In this document: piece after piece, positions 7,564-15,760 of the stretch
Numbering within the stretch: the stretch's first letter is position 1
Layout of the letters: each line of letters opens with the position of its first letter
Source: CAZWSE01 sp964636575
GTDB taxonomy: Bacteria > Pseudomonadota > Alphaproteobacteria > Rhodobacterales > Rhodobacteraceae
Length of the DNA stretch: 39,905 bases
Direction: 5' to 3'
Assembly (NCBI GenBank): GCA_964636575.1
Contig: CAZWSE010000019.1
Coordinates: 1 to 39,905 of the forward strand
The notes under the pieces: model-generated
Databases searched by the model: none
The model's input: only the letters and a program-made list of their open reading frames with translations
What the model was told of the DNA's origin: nothing
Made by a program: the position numbers and the translations under genes

Positions 7564-8412
7564 TTGACCGAAAGCACCGTTACAATCGTCACCGTTTGCC
7601 ACAATAGCTTGGCTGTGCTTCCCACGATGCTTCAAAGCATCCCAGATAGCACGCCGGTCGTTTTGGTGGACAACGCATCGGCCGACACAAAGGCCCTTCA
7701 AGAACTGGCGAAGGGTCATGGTGCAGCTTTGCTGCTGAATGAAAACAACCTTGGGTTCGGCCCCGCCTGCAATCAAGGCGCCGCCAAAGCGGAAACGGAA
7801 TTCCTGCTGTTTCTTAATCCAGATGCAGCGCTGCAGTCAGGGGCGCTTGACGCGCTGATTGAGGCGACACAAAACCACCCAAACGCGAGCGCCTTTAACC
7901 CACGAATTTTGGACAGCCAAGGGCGCCAGAGTTTCCGCCGCGGCTCAAAGCTCAAACCCAAGGAACGTCTTAAAGGGCCAGTTCCCACAACCGACAGCGA
8001 AGTGTCCGTTCTTGCAGGGTCAGCCATCTTTTGTCGCAGAGCATTGTTCGAGGAAATCGGCGGGTTTGATCCAGCGATTTTCATGTATCACGAGGATGAT
8101 GACCTGTCTTTCCGACTGCGTGCGCATGGGCCGCTGATGTACTGCCATGCCGCGCAGGTCGTGCATCTCAGTGGGCACGGCTCGCCACGGCTGCCTAAGG
8201 TCGCGGCCTTTAAGGCCTACTACTCTGCGCGATCACGTGTCTACGCGCTTGCAAAGTACGGACACCCACGCCCCAAACTGAGCACGCTGGTGGCTGCTAT
8301 ATTTCGATGCATCGGGCCCGATACGCTTTTCATCAAGCGAAGACGCGCCAAGAATATCGGGTACCTCAAAGGAGCTTTGAGCGCCCTCAAGGATGGCGGG
8401 CGGCATGGCTGA
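7564..8412 (+). CDS. Glycosyltransferase family 2 (rhamnosyltransferase-like)
   Basis: About 282-residue GT-A enzyme. It starts with VTIVTVCHNSLAVLPTMLQS, then VVLVDNASAD, NENNLGFGPACNQGA and FLLFLNPDAAL (nucleotide-sugar binding, with a DxD-like NPDA), AGSAIFCRRALFEEIGGFDP and the acceptor/base region YHEDDDLSFRLRAHG. This pattern is usual for rhamnosyltransferase-like GT2 proteins acting on surface polysaccharide. No ATG fits; GGGGAAGG lies 7 nt before a TTG at 7564, so I take that as the start. It is co-directional with lpsB, 73 bp downstream, and convergent with the FkbM gene. Confidence 0.87.
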   Translation: MTESTVTIVTVCHNSLAVLPTMLQSIPDSTPVVLVDNASADTKALQELAKGHGAALLLNENNLGFGPACNQGAAKAETEFLLFLNPDAALQSGALDALIEATQNHPNASAFNPRILDSQGRQSFRRGSKLKPKERLKGPVPTTDSEVSVLAGSAIFCRRALFEEIGGFDPAIFMYHEDDDLSFRLRAHGPLMYCHAAQVVHLSGHGSPRLPKVAAFKAYYSARSRVYALAKYGHPRPKLSTLVAAIFRCIGPDTLFIKRRRAKNIGYLKGALSALKDGGRHG

Positions 8413-8433
8413 TACAACGCAATACAGTCGGAC

Positions 8434-9165
8434 TTAGACCCAATAAAGATTGATATATGGCCGATCTATCCTTTCGGCCCAGTCCTGAAACGCATCGAAC
8501 ATTGGCACAAAACGCGCCGGATCCTCGCGCTCATGGGTTTCCACAAAAACACTATCAATGCGCGACAGGATCGGGTGATCGACCAACCGTTTCAAAATTT
8601 CCCATTCCGCGCCTTCGATGTCCATTTTTAGGATCCGCACATCGCGATCCAAAGACGAGATGTAAGCGATGATATCTACGACATCGACGCGGAGGGTATT
8701 TGTGTCGTCCGCATCTTGTTCGCCGTGCACCAGTGATGACCCTTCTGTATGGGCGGACGGGTCGTCTGCCGACCACTTCGGAGAACGGCGCAACAGCAGG
8801 CTGTCGGCTTGATGCCCTGCCGCTTTGTGGACAAGCGTGACATTTGGCAGGTCCTGCACGGCCTCTTCCAAGGAAGCATAGGCGCCGGGATCTGGCTCAA
8901 AACTGATCACATCAGCCCCGGTCAGCGCCATTTGCCGTGTTATGGACCCGACATTTGCGCCGAGGTCGATACAAAGATCACCCGCGCCAGTTTCGGCCAA
9001 AATCTGAGAAAACGTATCTTGCATGCGCGCGCACTGACGACGCTTTAGCTTACGACGTGCGATGTAGCCTAGCTTGCCTGGAACCCTGACCCCAAGCGCC
9101 ATAGCCGTTTCAAACGGTCCTTGTACATCGGGGCGCTTTGCGGTGGGGAGAGTGCGTTGTGTCAT
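8434..9165 (-). CDS. FkbM-family SAM-dependent methyltransferase
   Basis: 243 residues from the ATG at 9165 (the frame is open to a GTG at 9234; neither start has a clear ribosome site). The Rossmann SAM-binding motif CIDLGANVGSITRQMA is followed by DVISFEPDPGAYASL with the acidic ribose-binding residue, then ILKMDIEGAEWEIL and VFVETHE. These are hallmarks of the FkbM family, which O-methylates sugars and other small acceptors. A position inside a block of surface-glycan glycosyltransferases suggests it methylates a core or polysaccharide sugar. It is convergent with the GT2 gene, only about 21 bp apart. Confidence 0.88.
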   Translation of the reverse strand: MTQRTLPTAKRPDVQGPFETAMALGVRVPGKLGYIARRKLKRRQCARMQDTFSQILAETGAGDLCIDLGANVGSITRQMALTGADVISFEPDPGAYASLEEAVQDLPNVTLVHKAAGHQADSLLLRRSPKWSADDPSAHTEGSSLVHGEQDADDTNTLRVDVVDIIAYISSLDRDVRILKMDIEGAEWEILKRLVDHPILSRIDSVFVETHEREDPARFVPMFDAFQDWAERIDRPYINLYWV

Positions 9166-9297
9166 GTTCAAAAATTGATCCGCTGTTGTGATGCATTTGG
9201 TGTAAATCTGCTTTGGGTTATAGGGTATGAACACGACCGGATAAACAGCCCTTAGACTGGCCGCCTGTTTCGATTTTGTATGGCACGTTGGGGCCCG

Positions 9298-10362
9298 CTA
9301 TAGGTTTTTGAAAACCTTCCTAAGTTTTGGACGCGCCATAAGGATAGGGTCCCATCGCCTAAGACCAATCGCCTTTCGCGCGGCGTCTAAATCGCCCGAC
9401 TGCGCTGGCTTGATCAAGTTCTCTTCAAAGCGTTGCATCACGGGTTCTGCCGAAAACAGGCGTTGATAGGCGTTTTGTGCTGAAGGCGCCGAGCGGTCAA
9501 AGCTCTGGAGCAATTCAAAAAGTTGCTCTGCCGTCCGGTAGACCTGCGCAGTTTCACCCAAAACATCCAGATGCGCTTTCTCTTTTGAACCGCCAAAGGT
9601 CAGCACAGGCTTGCCGCGCAACGAAAACTCGCCCACAGCAAGTCCAAAGGTCTCGCCCCGCGTCCGCGCATGCAGCATTGCATCGCATGTATTGATGAAG
9701 GCGGTTTTTTCTTCGACATCTGCCGAGGCGTCTTTGAAAATGACCCTCGGATGGTCGATGAACTTGGTGATGTTCATGAAGATGAAATAGGTCTGGTTTG
9801 AGGCCTCAAGAACTTGCGGGATAACCACGTCTTTCACAAACCCAATGTCAAAGCTGTCCTTGCCACCATAACAACCGAACACCAAAGCGTCTTGGGGAAT
9901 ATTGAGCGGGCCGCGCAGGGTGTCATCTGTGTCCCCGATCGTCACCATGTGCGGCACCCATGGCACCAGCCCCCTTGTGCAGTGGTTCGACAACCATTCA
10001 GAGACATAGGCATAAGATGCGCCGTGAATCTGCCGCACGGTTGTTGCAAAGACGGAGTGTACAAGCGTCGGCACAACCTTAGACACCAGATCGTCGCGTT
10101 TGCCGGCCTTTAGAACATATATCAGATCGCAGTTTTCAGACTTGATGTGTCGGTCGACGTCCGCGAAACCGTCGCACGGGATCAGCTCGAAGGCTTTCTT
10201 GAATTTCTCAATGACGCCCTGATTGTTGCCGGAAAAGGTTTTGTCATACAAAACTACGCTTTTGTTCCCGAGCACTTTTCTGTTTTGATCAGCGTAATCA
10301 AACAAAGCGACCGCGGTTCCGCGTTCTGTAAGATTGTTTGCATAGAACGCTATGTTGGTCAC
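9298..10362 (-). CDS. GT4-like glycosyltransferase
   Basis: 354-residue protein beginning MTNIAFYANNLTERGTAVAL, like glycosyltransferases whose N-terminal domain has a glycine-poor first loop. The C-terminal half has a GT4 appearance: VFGCYGGKDSFDIGFVKDVV, then INTCDAMLHARTRGETFGLA and GEFSLRGKPVLTFGGS, equivalent to the donor-binding EGFGLxxxEA region. The start is a GTG at 10362 with CGGAGA 6 nt upstream. It ends shortly before the FkbM gene and follows the acyltransferase, so the three minus-strand genes may be one unit. Substrates unknown. Similarity to well-studied enzymes is weaker than for lpsB. Confidence 0.75.
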   Translation of the reverse strand: MTNIAFYANNLTERGTAVALFDYADQNRKVLGNKSVVLYDKTFSGNNQGVIEKFKKAFELIPCDGFADVDRHIKSENCDLIYVLKAGKRDDLVSKVVPTLVHSVFATTVRQIHGASYAYVSEWLSNHCTRGLVPWVPHMVTIGDTDDTLRGPLNIPQDALVFGCYGGKDSFDIGFVKDVVIPQVLEASNQTYFIFMNITKFIDHPRVIFKDASADVEEKTAFINTCDAMLHARTRGETFGLAVGEFSLRGKPVLTFGGSKEKAHLDVLGETAQVYRTAEQLFELLQSFDRSAPSAQNAYQRLFSAEPVMQRFEENLIKPAQSGDLDAARKAIGLRRWDPILMARPKLRKVFKNL

Positions 10363-10455
10363 TGGGGTCTCCGGGTTTTGAAGGGTGTTTGCATCTCGTC
10401 CGTACCAAAGGTTTGTGATGCGATTTTGAGTGTACGCGCGTTTGAGTTTCGAGCG

Positions 10456-11346
10456 CTATTCAGGCTGTCCAGCCCCTTTCCAGCGGTTGTGAACCCAAAA
10501 CCATTGTTCCGGATTTTTGCGAATACGGGCCTCAAGAGAGAGGTTGAAAGCTCGGGTCATAGTTTCGGGATCGGTATGCGGAATTGGCTCTTCGAGTTCG
10601 GCGGTAAAGCCTTCTCCGTTGGCCAATCGTGTGCCGTAAACGGGAATGAAAACCGCATCATAGCGCAGCGCCATTTCAGCCATTGATAACGACGTCAGTG
10701 CAGAATGGCCGAAGAACGGGAGCGGCACGCCGCTGTTTGTTCGTATATCGATCAGCACCGCCAAAGTGCCTGCCCCTTTCAAGTGGCGCACCATCTGGCT
10801 AAGACCGGCACGGCCCCTTTCGAACAAAGGCGCGCCTATGGTTGAGATATTCTGGACGTAGTAATCGTGAAAAAAGGGGTTATTCATGGGGCGGTATAGA
10901 CCCCCTACGTTGTACCCTCGTGCGATCAATCCGGCACGGACGATATCGTAGTTACCGAAATGCCCCGAAACGATGATCGCAGGGCGGTTAGCTGCGCGCG
11001 CCTCTTCCAAAGCAACCAGACCCGGTCCGGTCAGTTCCGTGTTCTTTGCGATTGCCAGCAGGTCTTGTGGGGAAAACAACTCGCACATTGTGTGCCCGAC
11101 ATGGCGTGTCACGTCCTTAGCCAATGTGTCTCTTTGGGCGGTGGTCAAATGGGACCAAACAAGATCAAGATTGTCACGGACCCGCGTTCGGTATCCGATC
11201 AATGGCGCCACGACCCGCGAGATTGTCCAAGCCATAAACTTGCTGCGCTGTCGGAACGGCAGAATTTTCAGCACAGAAAAAATCGTCCGGATCACCCCGT
11301 ACTCAATCCTATAGCGAAAGGACTTGGATTTGGCGGTCTGCGACAT
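10456..11346 (-). CDS. Lysophospholipid/lipid A acyltransferase, LpxL/HtrB-like
   Basis: 296-residue inner-membrane acyltransferase of the LpxL/LpxM (HtrB) family, which adds secondary acyl chains to lipid A. The active-site motif SGHFGNYDIV carries the H(x)4D pair, followed by GGLYRPMNNPFFHDYYVQN, GTLAVLIDIRTNSGVPLPFF and AEMALRYDAVFIPVYGTR, all in family order. The frame opens at 11382, but GAGG lies 7 nt before the ATG at 11346. The preceding glycosyltransferase genes place it in LPS assembly. A broader phospholipid acyltransferase role cannot be excluded from the sequence alone. Confidence 0.88.
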   Translation of the reverse strand: MSQTAKSKSFRYRIEYGVIRTIFSVLKILPFRQRSKFMAWTISRVVAPLIGYRTRVRDNLDLVWSHLTTAQRDTLAKDVTRHVGHTMCELFSPQDLLAIAKNTELTGPGLVALEEARAANRPAIIVSGHFGNYDIVRAGLIARGYNVGGLYRPMNNPFFHDYYVQNISTIGAPLFERGRAGLSQMVRHLKGAGTLAVLIDIRTNSGVPLPFFGHSALTSLSMAEMALRYDAVFIPVYGTRLANGEGFTAELEEPIPHTDPETMTRAFNLSLEARIRKNPEQWFWVHNRWKGAGQPE

Positions 11347-11594
11347 GTGTCGGCCTCGATTTTGCCTGCGTGCTTGGAACACTTACCAACTTGTGTGTTG
11401 GAGAGACCAGCCCTTCTTCGCATTGATTTACCTTTGCCGCAGGAAAGCGAAAAGGCATTGCGTTACCGTTCTTGGTGAAACAATCGAAGTGTGTGGGATT
11501 TCGTGTGGACAGAATTTTGCCCTTTATACTTGTTTCCAGTTCACTAGGATCAAACCGATGATTTTTGAGCGTTCCCGAATTGCACTTTTTGGAA

Positions 11595-11610
11595 AATCCC
11601 ACATGGGATT
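11595..11610. repeat. Inverted repeat AATCCCA-CA-TGGGATT
   Basis: Perfect 7-bp arms with a 2-bp centre, about 100 bp upstream of the TfoX-domain gene. The short spacing fits a dimeric regulator site better than an RNA hairpin. No regulator can be named. Confidence 0.35.
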
Positions 11611-11662
11611 GCCCGTTGCTGGAACAGAATATCCCAACAGCACTTATTCGACCCCCTCCAAT

Positions 11663-11682
11663 GCCTCCGGCGGAGGTATTTT
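11663..11682 (+). terminator. Roseobacter-type terminator module
   Basis: GCCTCC-GGC-GGAGGT forms a short GC-rich stem followed by ATTTT. The same module occurs at 35566-35586, where it clearly separates two genes. Here it lies only 27 bp upstream of a start codon, an odd place for a terminator unless it ends an unseen upstream transcript. Confidence 0.5.
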
Positions 11683-11709
11683 GCCAAGAAGAAGCACAGG
11701 TGGTGTTTT

Positions 11710-12042
11710 ATGAGCCAGCCGGTGTCGTCCTTGCGCAATATTGGGCCTGCCTTTGAGGCACAGATGGCTGAGGTAGGCATTACCTCTGCAGAGCAGTTGA
11801 TCGAATTGGGAGCGGATGAGGCTTACAGGCTGCTGCTGAAGGCAGGACAACGCCCGCATTTTATTGCATTCTATGTGTTGCACATGGCTTTGCAGGGCCG
11901 ACCTTGGAACGACTGCAAAGGCGCTGAAAAGAAAGCGCTTCGCGTCAAGTTTGACGCGTTAAAGGCCGCCAACCACGACAAAGGCCGCTCCGATTTCGAA
12001 GCGGCCCTTGATGCAATTGGTGTTGTGGAAAAGAAGGCTTAG
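11710..12042 (+). CDS. TfoX C-terminal-domain protein
   Basis: 110-residue protein consisting of the TfoX/Sxy C-terminal domain: SSLRNIGPAFEAQMAEVGIT, SAEQLIELGADEAYRLLL and ALQGRPWNDCKGAEKKALR match the helix-hairpin-helix-like fold (LRNIGP...WND). TfoX/Sxy activates competence genes in gamma-proteobacteria, but the N-terminal domain is absent here, and many such stand-alone domains have no known role. It overlaps the convergent ndk gene by 4 bp at the stop codons. Confidence 0.85.
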   Translation: MSQPVSSLRNIGPAFEAQMAEVGITSAEQLIELGADEAYRLLLKAGQRPHFIAFYVLHMALQGRPWNDCKGAEKKALRVKFDALKAANHDKGRSDFEAALDAIGVVEKKA

Positions 12043-12461
12043 CCAACCAGTTCCAAACCAGAGAAGAAATATGCGATTTCTTCAGCCGCTGTTTCCGGCG
12101 CGTCTGATCCGTGGACCGAGTTTTCACCAACAGATTCAGCGAAATCGGCGCGGATGGTGCCCGCTGCGGCGTCTGCTGGGTTTGTGGCGCCCATGACTTC
12201 GCGGTTTTTGGCAATGGCGCCTTCGCCTTCCAGAACCTGAGCAACGATGGGCGCGGAGGCCATGAAATCACACAATTCGCCGTAGAACGGACGCTCTGCG
12301 TGGACTTTGTAGAACTCGCCCGCTTGCGCTTTGGTCAGGTGGATGCGCTTTTGCGCGACAACGCGAAGACCTGCGTCTTCGAATTTCTTGTTGATCGCAC
12401 CGGTCAGGTTGCGGCGGGTTGCATCTGGTTTGATGATCGAGAATGTGCGCTCTAGGGCCAT
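12039..12461 (-). CDS. ndk: Nucleoside diphosphate kinase
   Basis: 140-residue cytosolic enzyme that transfers the gamma-phosphate of ATP to NDPs through a phosphohistidine. MALERTFSIIKPDATRRNLT, HAERPFYGELCDFM, GATNPADAAAGTIRADFAES and the active-site NSVHGSDAPETAAEEI (catalytic His in the NxVHGSD motif) are all present and in order. The ATG at 12461 has GGAGAG 7 nt upstream; the longer frame to 12554 is not needed. Divergent from the ABC-F gene. Confidence 0.97.
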   Translation of the reverse strand: MALERTFSIIKPDATRRNLTGAINKKFEDAGLRVVAQKRIHLTKAQAGEFYKVHAERPFYGELCDFMASAPIVAQVLEGEGAIAKNREVMGATNPADAAAGTIRADFAESVGENSVHGSDAPETAAEEIAYFFSGLELVG

Positions 12462-12519
12462 GTCAGCTCTCCTATAGGGTTGATTTGGCGGTCGCTTAAC
12501 ATGGGCGTTGCCACATGAA

Positions 12520-12542
12520 AAGCGGCGATTGACGCGCCGCTT
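12520..12542. repeat. 8-bp stem hairpin in the ndk/ABC-F divergent region
   Basis: AAGCGGCG (12520-12527) pairs perfectly with CGCCGCTT (12535-12542) around 7 nt. It ends 21 bp before the ABC-F start, so it would lie in that mRNA leader. Read on the minus strand it is followed by TTTTC and could be a weak terminator insulating ndk, or lie in the ndk leader. Confidence 0.5.
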
Positions 12543-12563
12543 CGCATCGGTCACACCGCGCCC

Positions 12564-14417
12564 ATGTTACGCATCACAGACATTACCTATTCCGTCGCCG
12601 GCAGACCTTTGTTTGTAGAGGCCTCCGCGACCATCCCAACTGGCCATAAAGTCGGCCTGATCGGCCGCAATGGCGCTGGCAAAACCACCCTGTTCAAACT
12701 GATCCGCGGTGAGCTGGCTTTGGAGAACGGGTCGATCAACATGCCCGCCCGCGCCCGTATCGGTGGCGTGGCGCAAGAAGTGCCCGGAAACGAGGTTTCT
12801 TTGATTGATACGGTTCTGGCCGCTGACATCGAACGCGCGGATCTTCTTGCCGAGGCTGAGACTGCAACAGACGCCACCCGCATTTCGGACATTCAGACCC
12901 GTTTGACGGATATTGACGCGTGGTCAGCTGAGGCCCGTGCGGCATCCATTTTGAAAGGCTTGGGGTTTACCCATGCCGAACAACAGCAGCCCTGTTCCGC
13001 CTTTTCCGGCGGCTGGCGCATGCGCGTGGCCTTGGCTGCCGTTCTCTTTTCTGAGCCCGATTATCTATTGCTGGATGAGCCGACCAACTATCTGGATCTC
13101 GAAGGCGCGTTGTGGCTGGAGGCCTATCTGGTCAAATACCCACATACTGTCATGATTATCAGCCACGACCGCGAACTGCTGAACCGGTCCGTCGGCGCGA
13201 TCCTGCATTTGGATGAAAAGCAACTGACCTACTACACCGGCAACTACGACCAATTCGTAAAACAGCGCAACGCACAGCGCGCCATTCAGGCCGCAGCCGC
13301 CAAGAAACAAGACCTGCGCCGTGCCCATCTGCAATCCTTTGTGGACCGTTTCAAAGCCAAGGCGTCAAAAGCCAAGCAGGCTCAATCGCGCGTCAAGATG
13401 CTTGAAAAAATGGAAACCATCCGTGCGCCCGAAGACGCAGCGCGCACTGTATTCAAGTTTCCCGAACCTGAAGAGCTTTCGCCCCCCATCATTGCGACCG
13501 AAGACGTATCCGTGGGCTATGATGGCACCGTCATCTTGCACCATCTGAACCTGCGCATTGATCAGGATGACCGGATTGCATTGCTTGGGCGCAATGGTGA
13601 GGGCAAGTCAACCCTGTCCAAACTGCTGTCCAACCGTCTTGATGCGATGGGCGGCAACATGATCAATTCCAACAAACTGCGCATCGGATTCTTCGCCCAA
13701 CATCAGGTGGAAGAACTGCACGTCGATGAAACCCCGTTGCAGCATTTGTTGCGCGAACGGGCGGCGGAAGGCCAATCCAAGCTGCGCGCGCGGTTGGCGA
13801 GCTTTGGGCTTGGCCCCGATCAGGCTGACACCGAAGTCGGACGTCTGTCAGGCGGACAGAAGGCGCGTTTGTCGTTGCTGTTGGCCACCCTGCCCGCCCC
13901 GCATCTGCTGATCCTCGATGAGCCAACCAACCACCTTGATATCGAAAGCCGCGAGGCGCTTGTTGAAGCCCTGACGGCCTATTCCGGTGCTGTCATCTTG
14001 GTCAGCCACGACATGCACTTGCTGTCGATGGTCGCAGACCGGCTGTGGTTGGTCAAAGACGGGCGCGTCAAACCCTACGACGAGGACCTGCAAGCCTACC
14101 GCAAGATGCTTTTGGCCGTGGACAAGCCCGCGAAGGAAAAGAAGCCGAATGCCCCTGCCTCGAAACCCAAAGTGTCTCGCGATGAGGTTTTGGCGTTGAA
14201 GGCCGAAGTCCGCAAATCCGAAGACCGCGTGTCAAAACTGAACGACATGCGCGACAAGCTAGCGAAAAAGCTGGCCGATCCGGCGATGTATGAGCCTGAG
14301 AAAGTGGGCGAAGCGGCGGTGTGGCAGAAGAAATATGCCGAAGTTATGGATGCGCTCGACCGCGCTGAAGCCCTTTGGATGCAATCGCTTGAGAAGTTGG
14401 AAAAGCTGGACAGCTGA
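12564..14417 (+). CDS. ABC-F family ATPase (YheS/Uup-like)
   Basis: 617-residue soluble protein with two ABC ATPase domains and no membrane segments. Domain 1: Walker A GLIGRNGAGKTT (about 33-44), signature FSGGWRMR, Walker B YLLLDEPTNYLDLEG. A basic interdomain linker follows (KAKASKAKQAQSRVKMLEKM). Domain 2: Walker A LLGRNGEGKST, signature LSGGQKARLS, Walker B LLILDEPTNHLDIES. A lysine-rich C-terminal coiled coil spans about 540-617. ABC-F proteins bind the ribosomal E site or affect translation and sometimes antibiotic tolerance; the exact subfamily is not certain. The leader carries an 8-bp hairpin. Confidence 0.93.
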   Translation: MLRITDITYSVAGRPLFVEASATIPTGHKVGLIGRNGAGKTTLFKLIRGELALENGSINMPARARIGGVAQEVPGNEVSLIDTVLAADIERADLLAEAETATDATRISDIQTRLTDIDAWSAEARAASILKGLGFTHAEQQQPCSAFSGGWRMRVALAAVLFSEPDYLLLDEPTNYLDLEGALWLEAYLVKYPHTVMIISHDRELLNRSVGAILHLDEKQLTYYTGNYDQFVKQRNAQRAIQAAAAKKQDLRRAHLQSFVDRFKAKASKAKQAQSRVKMLEKMETIRAPEDAARTVFKFPEPEELSPPIIATEDVSVGYDGTVILHHLNLRIDQDDRIALLGRNGEGKSTLSKLLSNRLDAMGGNMINSNKLRIGFFAQHQVEELHVDETPLQHLLRERAAEGQSKLRARLASFGLGPDQADTEVGRLSGGQKARLSLLLATLPAPHLLILDEPTNHLDIESREALVEALTAYSGAVILVSHDMHLLSMVADRLWLVKDGRVKPYDEDLQAYRKMLLAVDKPAKEKKPNAPASKPKVSRDEVLALKAEVRKSEDRVSKLNDMRDKLAKKLADPAMYEPEKVGEAAVWQKKYAEVMDALDRAEALWMQSLEKLEKLDS

Positions 14418-14465
14418 TCTTTGCTAGCCCTTGACCAAAGGTCTGCCCCTGCCTAGGCCACTCCT

Positions 14466-15089
14466 ATGGATACGACCTTTCTGATCACTGCCTTTGTGAC
14501 GCTGTTTGTCATCATCGACCCCATCGGGTTGCTGCCGTTGTTTGCAGCCCTTACCCAAGGGATGTCCCAAAAACAAAGGCGCGCTATCGGCTTTCGGGCC
14601 TGCGCTGTGGCAGCAGGATTGCTGCTTATGTTTTCGCTGTTTGGCGAGGCTGTTCTGGGCTTTGTCGGTATTTCCATGCCCGCGTTTCGGATTGCGGGCG
14701 GGGTTTTGTTGTTTCTGACCGCGCTCGACATGTTGTTTGAACGCCGCGCCAAGCGTCGCGAAGACCAATCCGACGGCGAAACAGCCCTGCAAGATGATCC
14801 ATCGGTCTTCCCGCTTGCCATGCCGTTGATCGCGGGACCAGGGTCTATTGCGACGGTCATCTTGTTGGCAGGGCAAAACCCTGGCGCTCAGGGTCTGGCG
14901 CTGGTTTTGGGGGTCACGCTATCTGTCTTGTTGGTCACTTACGTCTTTTTCCTTGGCGCCGGCACGTTGGAGCGGATTTTGGGGAAAACAGGGATCAACG
15001 TCATCACGCGACTGCTTGGAATGCTGTTGGCAGCCCTTTCGGTGCAGTTTGTCGTCGATGGGCTGAAAGCGCTTGGGTTCGGGTCTTAG
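14466..15089 (+). CDS. MarC family membrane protein (UPF0056)
   Basis: 207-residue inner-membrane protein with about six transmembrane helices. Typical features are the N-terminal FVTLFVIIDPIGLLPLFAAL, GISMPAFRIAGGVLLFLTAL, and PLAMPLIAGPGSIATVILLA, the conserved loop of the family. Once named for multiple antibiotic resistance, the family has no established transport activity. The gene starts 48 bp after the ABC-F stop in the same direction and may be co-transcribed. Confidence 0.92.
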   Translation: MDTTFLITAFVTLFVIIDPIGLLPLFAALTQGMSQKQRRAIGFRACAVAAGLLLMFSLFGEAVLGFVGISMPAFRIAGGVLLFLTALDMLFERRAKRREDQSDGETALQDDPSVFPLAMPLIAGPGSIATVILLAGQNPGAQGLALVLGVTLSVLLVTYVFFLGAGTLERILGKTGINVITRLLGMLLAALSVQFVVDGLKALGFGS

Positions 15090-15149
15090 GATGCAATTCA
15101 GCCGATCCGCCTTATATCATACTGGTGACTGCCTTAAGGACCGCGCGTT

Positions 15150-15728
15150 ATGACTGGTGATCAACTTGGAAACCTCGCCTATATCGGGCTGATGCTCGCG
15201 GTGATCGGCGGGTATTTCTTCCTGAACAACCGTCTTAGCATGAACAAAACGCTGCAATATGCGGCGATCTGGGGATTGATCTTCATCGGGGGCATTGCGG
15301 CCTTCGGGCTTTGGGAAGACATTAAACGCGGCACGCCCTCACAAACCGTGTTCACTGATCAAGGACAGATTGAGGTGCCGCGTTCAAGCGATGGACATTA
15401 CTATCTTACCATTTCGGTGAACGCTGTACCGATACGATTTGTGGTCGACACCGGAGCCACAGACATCGTCATGAGCCATTCTGACGCCGAAAAGATCGGG
15501 CTGGATTTAGACAATCTGACCTACTTCGGCCGTGCAATGACAGCCAATGGCGAAGTGCGGACAGCACCTGTGCGGCTTGATAGCCTGTCCGTCGGACCCA
15601 TCGTGGACCGAAACATGTCGGCATGGGTGAACGAAGGCGAAATGAGCACATCCCTTCTTGGCATGGCCTATCTTCAACGGTTTGACCGTATCGAGATCAG
15701 CGGCGGACAGTTGATCCTGACGCGGTAG
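15150..15728 (+). CDS. Membrane-anchored retropepsin-like aspartic protease
   Basis: 192 residues. Two N-terminal membrane segments (about 6-24 and 32-52) precede a domain with the aspartic protease active site RFVVDTGATDIVMS (DTGAT near residue 97), a flap-like NGEVRTAPVRLDSLSVG and LLGMAYLQRFDRIEI. This fits the clan AA retropepsin family (TIGR02281) common in alphaproteobacteria; Rickettsia has a related enzyme. Such enzymes act as dimers because only one Asp motif is encoded. AAGGA lies 9 nt before the ATG. Natural substrates are unknown. Confidence 0.9.
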   Translation: MTGDQLGNLAYIGLMLAVIGGYFFLNNRLSMNKTLQYAAIWGLIFIGGIAAFGLWEDIKRGTPSQTVFTDQGQIEVPRSSDGHYYLTISVNAVPIRFVVDTGATDIVMSHSDAEKIGLDLDNLTYFGRAMTANGEVRTAPVRLDSLSVGPIVDRNMSAWVNEGEMSTSLLGMAYLQRFDRIEISGGQLILTR

Positions 15729-15732
15729 CCGA

Positions 15733-15760
15733 AGGCGCTTACCCGCAAGCGCTACGCCTC
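15733..15760. terminator. Possible hairpin between convergent genes
   Basis: GCGCTT (15735-15740) pairs with AAGCGC (15747-15752), and the flanking AGGC/GCCT can extend it with a bulge. It lies at the junction of the convergent retropepsin and holC genes. No T-run follows, so termination is only suggested. Confidence 0.3.

Larger units (their letters stand above)
11347..11709. other. 363-bp stretch without a convincing gene
   Basis: Between lpxL (minus) and the TfoX-domain gene (plus). Open frames here have atypical composition and I do not recognise them. It holds a 7-bp inverted repeat AATCCCA-CA-TGGGATT (11595-11610) and the terminator-like GCCTCCGGCGGAGGTATTTT module at 11663-11682. It should contain the promoter regions of both flanking genes, but I cannot place -35/-10 boxes with confidence. 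Confidence 0.5.

Noticed and set aside
11309..11602. 97-residue minus-strand frame upstream of lpxL
   Set aside because: Overlaps the lpxL start in another frame, with no ribosome site or family features.
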